From Streptacidiphilus neutrinimicus (GTDB taxonomy: Bacteria > Actinomycetota > Actinomycetes > Streptomycetales > Streptomycetaceae), in NCBI RefSeq assembly GCF_000787815.1, contig NZ_BBPO01000031.1:1-51130 (forward strand): 51,130 nucleotides of DNA, in the 5' to 3' direction. The notes beneath the pieces were generated by a model, which was not told the origin of the DNA, ran no database searches, and saw only the letters and a list, made by a program, of their open reading frames with translations. Shown in pieces: positions 41,701-50,200 of this stretch; the first letter of the stretch is position 1; each line of letters opens with the position of its first letter. A program made the translations under genes and the position numbers.

Positions 41701-41754
41701 TGATGCGACTGGTGTCCCATCACCATAGCCCATGATGCGACACATGTCGCATCA
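41701..41754. promoter_or_regulatory. Two 22-bp TetR operators
   Basis: The site at 41733-41754 is a perfect palindrome of 10-bp arms (TGATGCGACA / TGTCGCATCA) with a CA spacer. A second site at 41701-41722 matches it at 18 of 22 positions. They lie 32 bp apart between the divergent SDR and TetR genes. Confidence 0.82.
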
Positions 41755-41756
41755 CC

Positions 41757-41762
41757 TAGAAT
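41757..41762 (+). promoter_or_regulatory. -10 element of the TetR gene (leaderless transcript)
   Basis: TAGAAT at 41757-41762 matches the streptomycete -10 consensus and ends 6 bp before the ATG at 41769, so transcription should begin at the start codon. No ribosome binding site precedes that ATG. The strong operator fills the spacer just upstream. Confidence 0.6.
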
Positions 41763-41768
41763 GGCGTC

Positions 41769-42350
41769 ATGCCGAGATGGAAGCCGGACGCGCGACAGCG
41801 TCTGGTCGTGGCGGCGCTCGGTCTCTTCGCCGAGCAGGGCTACGACGAGACGACGGTCGCCCAGATCGCCGAACGCGCGGAACTGACGCGCAGCACGTTC
41901 TTCCGCCACTTCGCGGACAAGCGGGAGATCCTCACCGCGGGCCAGCAGGCCCTGAGCCGCCTGCTGGCCGAGGGCATCGACGCCGCCCCCGCGGACGCGA
42001 CCCCCATGACCGCCGTGGCGGCCGGACTTGAGCGCGCGTCAGGGGAGATGACCTCCTTCAACCGCTCGCTCGGCCCGCTGCTGCACGCGGCGATCGAGGC
42101 CAACGAGGAGCTGCGCGGACGCGAGGCGATGAAGAGCGCCGGTATGGCCGCCGCGATGGTCGAGGCGCTCAGGCGCCGGGACGTCGCCGAGCCCACCGCC
42201 CAGGTGGCCGCCGAACTGGGTGTGCTCGCGTTCCGGCTCGGCTACACCCGCTGGGCGGACCCCGCCCGCGACGAGGACCCCGGTGAGCTCGCCGTCCACA
42301 CCCGCGCCGCCTTCGACGAACTGCGCGCGGCGGTCACGGACCTGCGGTAG
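41769..42350 (+). CDS. TetR family transcriptional regulator, leaderless
   Basis: This 193-aa protein has a TetR helix-turn-helix (about residues 8-55; LVVAALGLFAEQGYDETTVAQIAERAELTRSTFFRHFADK) and a helical C-terminal domain of about 130 residues. It is divergent from the SDR gene, and two 22-bp operators between them cover its own promoter, so it should repress both genes. The mRNA is probably leaderless: TAGAAT lies 6 bp from the ATG and there is no ribosome binding site. Confidence 0.92.
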   Translation: MPRWKPDARQRLVVAALGLFAEQGYDETTVAQIAERAELTRSTFFRHFADKREILTAGQQALSRLLAEGIDAAPADATPMTAVAAGLERASGEMTSFNRSLGPLLHAAIEANEELRGREAMKSAGMAAAMVEALRRRDVAEPTAQVAAELGVLAFRLGYTRWADPARDEDPGELAVHTRAAFDELRAAVTDLR

Positions 42351-42454
42351 GCCTCAGGGCCGGTCGACGAGGGCGACCCGGACGCTTCCGCCGGCGCCCG
42401 CCTGTCGGATGATAGGGAGCGCGAGGTGGGACAGCGGACGTGAGGGGCGGCGCA

Positions 42455-43762
42455 GTGGCAGACAGCGAATCGATCGGGTCGGAACCTCGACGCGACGACC
42501 AGGGGGGACGGGAGACCGTGGTGGCGCTCGCCCCGCCCCAGGCCGAGGCCCCGCCCGAGGCCGAGGCCCCGCCCGCGCCGGGCCCCGAGGAGAGCGCGAC
42601 GCCCCGGCGGTCCATGCGCCGGCGCCTCGCGGTCGTCGTGCTGATCCTGGTGATCCTCTGCCTCCCGACGTGGTGGACCCTCCTCGCCTCCGGAGTCGAC
42701 TGGCCCTGGCCGGTCCTCGCCGTCGGCACGGCGGCCCTGGCGGCCTGGGCGGTCTCCTTCCCCTTCCTCATGATCGCGGGCCACGGACCACGGCGGGCCG
42801 ACCGGGCCGCACGCGTCGCGGACACCTCCCTCGGGGTCGTCTGGGTCCTGTTCACCTGGTCGGTGCTGGGCGGGCTGGTGCAGCTCGCGCTGACCGGGCT
42901 GGACGTCGGCGGCGTCGACCGGGCCAGGATCGTGGCCGGTGCCGTCGCCACCGTCTCGGCGGGGCTGCTGGGCTGGGGACACTACGAGGCCATGCGTGTG
43001 CCCCGGGTGCGGCGGCTGGACGTCCACCTGCCGCGGCTCGGCGCGGGCCTGGACGGGACCCGGGTCGTCGTCCTGGCCGACACCCACTACGGGCCGATCG
43101 ACCGGGCGGGCTGGTCGGCGCGGGTCGCCGACGCGGTCAACGCGCTCGACGCGGACGTCGTGGTCCATGCCGGCGACATCGCCGACGGCACGCCCGCCCA
43201 GCGCCGGGAGCAGTCCGCGCCGCTCGGAACGATCCGGTCCCGTCTGGCCAAGGTCTACGTGACGGGCAACCACGAGTACGGCGGGGAGGCCCAGGGCTGG
43301 CTGGACCGCATGGCGGACCTGGGCTGGGAGGCGCTGCACAACCGGCACGTCGTGGTGGAGCGCGACGGGGACGCCCTCGTCCTCGCGGGCGTGGACGACG
43401 TGACCGCGGAGTCCTCCGGCGAGGCCGGGCACCGGGCGAACCTGAGCGGCGCGCTCGCGGGGGCGGACCCGGACCGGCCGGTGCTGCTCGTGGCCCACCA
43501 GCCGAAGTTCGTCCCCCAGGCCGAGGCAGCCGGCATCGACCTGCAGATCTCCGGGCACACCCACGGCGGCCAGATCTGGCCGTTCAACTTCCTCGTCCGG
43601 ATCGACCAGCCGGTCGTCCAGGGCCTGAGCCGGCACGGACAGCGGACCCAGCTCTACACCAGTCGGGGCACCGGCTTCTGGGGGCCGCCGTTCCGGGTCT
43701 TCGCGCCGAGCGAGATCACGCTGCTGACGCTGCGCTCGGGCGGCGCGCCGGCGACCGCGTAG
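42455..43762 (+). CDS. Membrane metallophosphoesterase
   Basis: This protein of about 435 aa has a disordered Pro/Ala/Glu-rich N-terminus (EAPPEAEAPPAPGPEE repeats), four hydrophobic helices (VVVLILVILCLPTWWTLL and following), and a C-terminal calcineurin-like phosphoesterase domain with all the metal motifs: LADTHYG, AGDIADG, GNHEYGG and GHTHGGQIW. It belongs to the YkuE/YaeI-like group that may act on UDP-sugars or phospholipids at the membrane. The GTG at 42455 with GAGGGG 7 nt upstream is chosen; a GTG at 42440 would add five residues. Confidence 0.87.
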   Translation: MADSESIGSEPRRDDQGGRETVVALAPPQAEAPPEAEAPPAPGPEESATPRRSMRRRLAVVVLILVILCLPTWWTLLASGVDWPWPVLAVGTAALAAWAVSFPFLMIAGHGPRRADRAARVADTSLGVVWVLFTWSVLGGLVQLALTGLDVGGVDRARIVAGAVATVSAGLLGWGHYEAMRVPRVRRLDVHLPRLGAGLDGTRVVVLADTHYGPIDRAGWSARVADAVNALDADVVVHAGDIADGTPAQRREQSAPLGTIRSRLAKVYVTGNHEYGGEAQGWLDRMADLGWEALHNRHVVVERDGDALVLAGVDDVTAESSGEAGHRANLSGALAGADPDRPVLLVAHQPKFVPQAEAAGIDLQISGHTHGGQIWPFNFLVRIDQPVVQGLSRHGQRTQLYTSRGTGFWGPPFRVFAPSEITLLTLRSGGAPATA

Positions 43763-43851
43763 CGCCGCAGCCGGGCGGTCTGGACCGATGCCGCCGCGTG
43801 GGGCACTGTGCTCGGGGCACGTGCCGCCGCGTCTGCGTCTGGAAGGACGTC

Positions 43852-45042
43852 ATGCTCCCCGAGACCACCGACACCACGGACACCACCGACACCACCGACA
43901 CCACGCACACCCCCACGGCTCTGCTGGCCCGCCTCGTCGCGATCGACTCCGTCAATCCGGACCTCGTCCCCGGCGGGGCGGGCGAGAGCGCGATCGCCGA
44001 CTACTGCGGCGGGTGGCTGGCCGACCGCGGGTTCGAACTGCACCGGCTGGAGCAGCGCCCCGGTCGGCCCTCCCTGGTGGCGATCGCCCGCGGCACCGGC
44101 GGCGGCCGGTCCCTCATGCTCAACGGCCACCTCGACACCGTCAGCCTCGCCGGCTACGACGGCGACCCGCTCGACCCGCGGGTCCGCGACGGGCGGATGC
44201 ACGGCCGCGGCGCCTTCGACATGAAGGGCGGCCTCGCGGCCATGATGGTGGCCGCCGCGCGCGCCACCGCCGCCGGTCCGCTGCGCGGCGACGTCGTCCT
44301 CGCCTGCGTCGCCGACGAGGAACACGCCAGCTTCGGCACCGAGGAGGTGCTGGAGTCCTTCACCGCCGACGCGGCCGTCGTCGTCGAACCGAGCCACCTC
44401 GAAGTCACCCTCGCCCACAAGGGCTTCGCCTGGTTCGACGTCGACATCGCCGGGCGCGCGGCCCACGGATCCCGTCCCGAGCTCGGCGTCGACGCCATCG
44501 CGAAGGCCGGACACTTCCTGGTCGCGCTGGAGGAACTGGGCCGCCGCCTCGCGAAGGGCCCGGCGCACCGCCTCCTGGGCACCGGGACCGTGCACGCCTC
44601 CGTCATCCGCGGCGGCGAGGAGCCCTCCACCTACCCGGCGCACTGCCGCATCACCCTGGAACGCCGCACCGTCCCCGGCGAGGACGCCGACACCGTCGAA
44701 CGCGAGCTGACCGAGGTCCTCGACGACCTGGCGGCCATCGTCCCCGACTTCGCCTACCGGCTCACCCGCGGCCTGCACCGCGAGCCCTTCGAGGCCGACC
44801 CGGAAGCACTCGTCGTCCGCACCCTCACCCGCCACGCCGCCCGCTGCCTCGGCCACCCGCCCACCGTGCGCGCGGAGCCCTTCTGGACCGACTGCGCGCT
44901 CCTGGCGCGCGCGGGCATCCCCTGCCTCCTCTTCGGGGTCGACGGCGCCGGCGCGCACGCGTCCACCGAGTACGTCGACCTCGCCTCGCTGGACCGCCTC
45001 ACCGACATCCTGACCGCCACCATCGAGGACTTCTGCTGCTGA
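43852..45042 (+). CDS. M20 family metallopeptidase (ArgE/DapE/ACY1-like)
   Basis: This 396-aa protein has the M20 zinc motifs: MLNGHLDTV, GRGAFDMKGGLAAM, and ADEEHASFGTEE with the catalytic Glu, plus the dimerisation domain (about 180-290; AHKGFAWFDVDIAGRAAHG). It hydrolyses N-acyl amino acids or dipeptides such as acetylornithine or succinyl-diaminopimelate; the exact substrate is unclear. The N-terminus has an unusual repeat ETTDTTDTTDTTDTTHT coded by 9-bp DNA repeats. The start has GGAAGGA upstream. Confidence 0.88.
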   Translation: MLPETTDTTDTTDTTDTTHTPTALLARLVAIDSVNPDLVPGGAGESAIADYCGGWLADRGFELHRLEQRPGRPSLVAIARGTGGGRSLMLNGHLDTVSLAGYDGDPLDPRVRDGRMHGRGAFDMKGGLAAMMVAAARATAAGPLRGDVVLACVADEEHASFGTEEVLESFTADAAVVVEPSHLEVTLAHKGFAWFDVDIAGRAAHGSRPELGVDAIAKAGHFLVALEELGRRLAKGPAHRLLGTGTVHASVIRGGEEPSTYPAHCRITLERRTVPGEDADTVERELTEVLDDLAAIVPDFAYRLTRGLHREPFEADPEALVVRTLTRHAARCLGHPPTVRAEPFWTDCALLARAGIPCLLFGVDGAGAHASTEYVDLASLDRLTDILTATIEDFCC

Positions 45043-45045
45043 GAC

Positions 45046-45059
45046 CCGGGACCGCCCGG
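45046..45059 (+). terminator. Weak hairpin after the M20 peptidase
   Basis: CCGGG and CCCGG pair around an ACCG loop 4 bp after the stop codon. The stem is only 5 bp, so the terminator call is tentative. Confidence 0.3.
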
Positions 45060-45184
45060 TTGGGGTGACCGCGGCGCCTCCGACTGGCTGGGGCCGACCA
45101 GGCGGTATACACCTGAGCCAGGGGCGCCGCTTTCGGGCAGGGCGTCTCGCGGGGTCAGCCTGCCGGCGGCGGAAGGTGGCGGAT

Positions 45185-47251
45185 GTGAGCGGCGGTGAGG
45201 CTCTCGACGACGCCGATGGCGCGGCGGAGGCGCTGCTGGACGTCCTGTTCCAGCAGTCGCCCGTCGGGCTGCACCTGCTCGACACCGACCTGCGCGTCCT
45301 GCGCGTCAACATCGCCAGCCCGGCCATGCGGGCCGTCCGCGAGGAGGACCTCGTCGGGCGTCCGCTGACGGACGCCTACGGCCTCGCCGACGCGCGCGAG
45401 ATCGAGGAGCGGGTCAGGGCGGTCCTGGACGGCGGTGAGCCGCTGGTGAACCAGGTCGTGCGGGCCTGGACCGTGGACGAGCCCGAGCGCGAGCGGACGT
45501 ACTCCCTGTCCGCCTTCCGGCTCCAGGACCGCGGCGGCAACGTCTTCGCCGTCGCGCTCCAGATGGTGGACGTCACCGAGCGGGAGAGGGCTCGGCTGCG
45601 GCTGCGGGTCCTGGCCAGGGCCCGGGAGCGGGTAGGGCGGACGCTGGACGTGCTCGCCACCTGCCGTGAGCTCGCGGACGTCCTGGTGCCCGACATCGCG
45701 GACACGGTCACCGTGGACGTCGTCGACGCGGTGATCCACGGTGACGAGCCGGCGCCCGCCGATCTCGTGGCGAGCACCCCCCTGCGGCGGGCGGCGTTCC
45801 GCACCGTCGCGGAGGGGTACGCACCCCTGTACCCGGTCGGCACGGTCTACGACATTCCGGGGCCGACCCCTTACACCCAGGCCCTGTCGGACCTGCGGCC
45901 CCGGACCGTGCCGCTGCTCGACGACCCGGCGTGGATCGCCTCCGACCCGGCCCGGGTGAAGTCCCTCCGGGAGCTCGGGGCCCACTCGATGCTCGTTGCG
46001 CCGCTGACCCTGCACGGTTCGGTGCTCGGTCTGGTCACGGTCTACCGCCACGACCCCTCGGACGGTTTCGGCGACGACGACACCGCGCTGCTGCTCGAGG
46101 TGGCCGACCACGCCGCCCTGTGCATCGACAACGCCCGCCGCTACTCGCGTGAACACGCCCTGGCGGCCACGCTGCAGCGCTACCTCCTGCCTCCGCGACG
46201 CATCTCGCGCACCGCCCTGGACGTCGCCCCGGCCTCCCCGATCCCCCCGGGCGGCGGCCAGTGGACGGACGTCATCGGCCTGCCCGGCGCCCGTACCGCC
46301 CTGGTCGTCGGGAACGTCGCCGGGCAGGGCATCGCCGCCACCACGGCGATGGGGCAGCTGCGCACCGTCATCCGCGCCCTCGCGGGCTTCGACCTGGGCC
46401 CCGACGAACTGCTGGCGCGCCTGCACGACACCACGCTGGTGCTGGCGGGCGAGGTGGCCGCGCTGCCCGTCACCGACCCGCTGCACGCACAGCCGCTGCG
46501 CGCGGACTGCCTGGTCGCCGTCTACGACCCGCTCTCCCGCCGCTGCACCGTGGCCCGGTCCGGCTCCGCCGGACTGGTGATCGCCCACCCGGACGGCACC
46601 ACGGAAAGCCCCGAGATTCCCGCCGGGCCTCCGCTCGGGGAGCCCGACCAGTCGCCTTTCGGCGCCGTCACCGTGGAGATCCCGGATGACGCGGTGCTGG
46701 CCCTGTCCACGCTCGCCAACGACGCCCCCGAGCGCGTCCACGGCCCGCGCGTGATCACCGAGGCGCTGAGCCGACCCCGACGACCGCTGCAGGAACTGTG
46801 CGACGAGATCGTCTACACCCTCCCGCCGACCGGCTCGACGGTCGACGTGACCTTCCTCCTCGCCCGCACCAAGCCCTTCCCGGCCGACCAGGTCGCCGGC
46901 TGGCGCCTGGACGCCGAACCGGGAGCGGTCGCGGTCGCCCGGCGCCACGTCCGCGACCGGCTCGCCGCCTGGGACGCGGACGAGGAGCGGGCCTTCGCCG
47001 CCGAACTGATCGTCAGCGAGCTGGTCACCAACGCCGTCCGCCACGCGCGCGCCCCGATCGAGCTGCGCCTGATCATGGACGGCACGCTCACCTGCGAGGT
47101 CCGCGACGCCAGCCTCGCCGCGCCGCATCTGCGCCACGCCCGCACCGTCGACGAGGGCGGCCGGGGGCTGTTCATCGTGGGGCGGCTCTCCCAGGACTGG
47201 GGCACCCGCTACACCCGCGACGGCAAGACCATCTGGGCCGAACTGGCCTGA
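45185..47251 (+). CDS. PAS-GAF-SpoIIE-HATPase regulator with degenerate phosphatase domain
   Basis: This 688-aa protein has a PAS domain (about 15-130; LLDVLFQQSPVGLHLLDTD), a GAF domain (about 150-320), a PP2C/SpoIIE-like domain (about 330-562) and a C-terminal anti-sigma-type HATPase (about 575-685; SELVTNAVRHA with Asn616, DEGGRGLFIV). Active SpoIIE domains have GGDWYD, VGDVxGHG and a TDG motif; here these read GGGQWTD (356-362), VGNVAGQG (375-382) and STLAND. Only the last Asp motif (DVTFLLAR) is kept, so phosphatase activity is probably lost. The GTG at 45185 has GGAAGGTGG upstream. It probably acts in a sigma-factor partner-switching network. Confidence 0.87.
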   Translation: MSGGEALDDADGAAEALLDVLFQQSPVGLHLLDTDLRVLRVNIASPAMRAVREEDLVGRPLTDAYGLADAREIEERVRAVLDGGEPLVNQVVRAWTVDEPERERTYSLSAFRLQDRGGNVFAVALQMVDVTERERARLRLRVLARARERVGRTLDVLATCRELADVLVPDIADTVTVDVVDAVIHGDEPAPADLVASTPLRRAAFRTVAEGYAPLYPVGTVYDIPGPTPYTQALSDLRPRTVPLLDDPAWIASDPARVKSLRELGAHSMLVAPLTLHGSVLGLVTVYRHDPSDGFGDDDTALLLEVADHAALCIDNARRYSREHALAATLQRYLLPPRRISRTALDVAPASPIPPGGGQWTDVIGLPGARTALVVGNVAGQGIAATTAMGQLRTVIRALAGFDLGPDELLARLHDTTLVLAGEVAALPVTDPLHAQPLRADCLVAVYDPLSRRCTVARSGSAGLVIAHPDGTTESPEIPAGPPLGEPDQSPFGAVTVEIPDDAVLALSTLANDAPERVHGPRVITEALSRPRRPLQELCDEIVYTLPPTGSTVDVTFLLARTKPFPADQVAGWRLDAEPGAVAVARRHVRDRLAAWDADEERAFAAELIVSELVTNAVRHARAPIELRLIMDGTLTCEVRDASLAAPHLRHARTVDEGGRGLFIVGRLSQDWGTRYTRDGKTIWAELA

Positions 47252-47268
47252 CGACCGGCGCGCCGGGG

Positions 47269-50200
47269 TCAGCCCGCGGTGAGCCGTCGGGCCTCCGCGG
47301 CGGCGGTCGACAGGCGCGGCAGCGGATCCGGCCGGTCAAGCCGCCCGTCGCTCCGCAGCAGCGAGAGGTACTGCCGGCGCGGCATCAGCACCGCTCCCAG
47401 GGAGCGGACATGGGGGCTGTCGCGCTGGGCGTCCAGGAGCTCGCCGCCCGCCTCGGCGAAGCGCCGGGCCAGGTCGGCGACGGCGACCGCACCGGAGCCC
47501 GGGCGGGCGCCGAACATCGAGTCCATGCTGAAGACGCGGCCGACCCGCACGCCGAAGACCCCGCCGACCAGCTGGTCGCCCTCCCAGACCTCCGCGCTGT
47601 GGGCCAGGCCCCGCGCGTGCAGCACCAGCAGGCAGTCCATCAGTTCGTCGGTGAGCCAGAGGGGTTGGCGTCCCGTCCGGCAGGCGTGCAGGACCTGCTC
47701 GAAGGCCCGGTCGGCGCTGGTGGTCCAGCGCAGTCGATGGTTCAGGCTGCGCGCGAGCCTGCGGCTGAGGTGGACCTCGGAGACGGGGATCACCGGCCGT
47801 GGGTCGGGCGACCACCAGGCGACGGCCCAGGGGTCGTCGCCCTGCCCGATCACGGGGATCCGCCCGGCGCGCACCTCGCCGCCGTAGGCGGCCCGCGCCG
47901 TCTCGCGGATGCGGTCGTCGGCCGCGGGCATCGGATAGGCGCCCGCGACGTACGCCGCCTGGACCTCGTCGGGGGCGAGGCTGCCCCCGAAGGCGACCGG
48001 GGCGTCCGCGGGGGCGTGGGAGAGGTCGAGCGCGGGCCAGGAGGCGCCCCGCCGTGCCGGGCCCGAGGCGTTCCGGGGCGGGCGGGAGAGAAAGCCCTCG
48101 CCTTCGAGGGCGTCCACGTAGCGGCCGAGCATCCGCGGGTCCACCGGGGGGATGCTCAGACCGCTGTCGGCCAGGGCGGCCTCCATGTGGTCCCGGCTGA
48201 ACCGAGGGAAGACGCTCTGCAGGTACATCTCGCTGACGCTCATGTCGGCGTGGTTGCAGCGGTCGACGAAGAGGGGCACGAAGGGGGTCACCGGATGGGC
48301 CGGGTGCTCGGCCGCGAAGCGGATCAGCGCGCCCACCCACTCGGGGTAGGGGACGTCGCGGACGGCCCACCCCCGCGTCCGCAGGCTGTCGCGCAGCACG
48401 TCCACCAGCGCGGGGCGGGGGTTGGTCAGGTGGTAGACGCCCCCGGGGCGGGGGACGGCGGTGGAGATGTGGTGGACCGCGCGGGCGAAGCAGTCGGCCG
48501 GGAGCAGGTCCAGCGGCAGGTCCACGGCGGGGCACAGACCGGAGTCGGCCACGAACCTGACGAGGGCGCAGATCTCCGTCCCGGTGTTGAGCACGCCGGT
48601 GCTCAGCGGGCCGGTGACGTCCTGGAGCCGGTAGACGCTGACCGGGACGCCCGCCGCGGCGGCATGCTGCAGCAGCAGCTCCGCCACCCACTTGGACTCG
48701 ACGTATCCGACCGAGAGGTAGTCGGCGTGGGCCAAGGGGGTGCGCTCGGTGACCGACCTGACGCCCGCGGCTCCGTACCCGGCCATCACCGCCAGGCTGG
48801 AGGTGTGGTGGAGCGGGACGGACCGGCGCGCGGCCAGCTCGACCAGCGCCCGCACGGAGCCCACGTTCACGGCCCTCAGGTCCTGGTAGGGGTAGATGAA
48901 GTTGACCTGGGCGCCGAAGTGGTAGATGAGGTCGAGGTCGTTTTCCAGCGCGGCGGCGATCTCCGGGGCGAGCCCGAGCCCCGGCGCGGCGAGGTCGCCG
49001 ACGGTCGGCAGGATCCGGTCCCGGCGCCGGTCGGCGGCGAGGTCCCGGCGCAGGTAGCGCAGGTGGGCCGCGCGCAGCCGCTCGAAGGCCTGGGCCGGGT
49101 CGGCGGCGCGCACCAGGCAGTGGATCCGGGCTCCGGTGCGCTGCAGGAGTTCGTCGAGCATGTGCGCGCCGCACAGCCCGGTCGCCCCGGTGAGCAGGAT
49201 GTCCTTCGGCCGGTGCGGGTTCGGCTCCGGGCCGCGGGTCCCGACGGCGGTGAGGCTCAGCGCCGCCTCGGCGGTGAAGTCGACCGGTGGCTGGTCGGCG
49301 CCGGTCAGCCGGCCACGCCGGGCCAGCATCGCCTGCTCGGTGAAGGCGGCGAGGGTGGGACGGCGCAGCAGCGCGCGGGAGAGCTCGCGCACCTCGGTGA
49401 TGTCGATGCCGAAGATGACGCGGGCCCGCGCCAGCATCTCCATGGCGAGCAGCGAGTTGCCGCCCAGGTGGAAGAAGTCGTCGTCCTGGCGGACGTGTCC
49501 GACACCGAGGATCTGCGACCACAGGTGCGCCATGGCGGCGTGCGGGCGAAGCGGCGCCGCCGGAGCGGCCGGGAGCGACCCGGCCGGCGGACGGAGGGCC
49601 TGCGGTGCGACCGACTGCGGTGCGGCCGCCTGCGCGTCGTGCGGAACAGCAGCCCCGGCGGGAAGCGCGGCGCGGCCGGACGCGGGGGCGACGTCGGAGC
49701 GGGCCGGCGGCCGGCCGCGGGCCAGGGCCCGGCGGTCGATCTTCCCGTGCGGCGTGACGGGCAGGTTCTCCACGGCGGTGAACGAGGCGGGCATCATGTA
49801 GCCGGGCAGGGCCCGGGCGAGCGCGCGGCGCAGCTGGTCCGCCGTCTCGCCGTCGGGCGCGGCGTCCGGCGCGGGGCGGTAGAACGCGGCCAGCTGCTGG
49901 TCCAGTTGGTCGCGCCGGTCGCGCTGCCGCGCCACGACGACGACGTCGTCGACGGCCGGGTGGGCCCGCAGCACGGCCTCGATCTCCGCGGGGTCGATCC
50001 GGTGACCGAGGATCTTGATCTGGTCGTCGACGCGGCCGACCACCGACAGCGTCCCGTCCGGCTCCAGCACCCCGATGTCGCCGGTGCGGTACATCCGGCC
50101 CCCAGGGGCGTCGGCGAGCGGGTCCGGCAGGAACTCCTCCGCCGTCCGGTCGGGCTGCCGCCAGATGCCCTCGGCCAGATGGTCGCCGCCGATGTAGACC

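Noticed and set aside
45106-45111. TATACA as -10 of the PAS-SpoIIE gene
   Set aside because: No matching -35 at 16-19 bp, so the promoter cannot be supported.
47255-47266. CCGGCGCGCCGG palindrome between convergent genes as terminator
   Set aside because: The stem has no room for a loop and is likely a chance GC palindrome.
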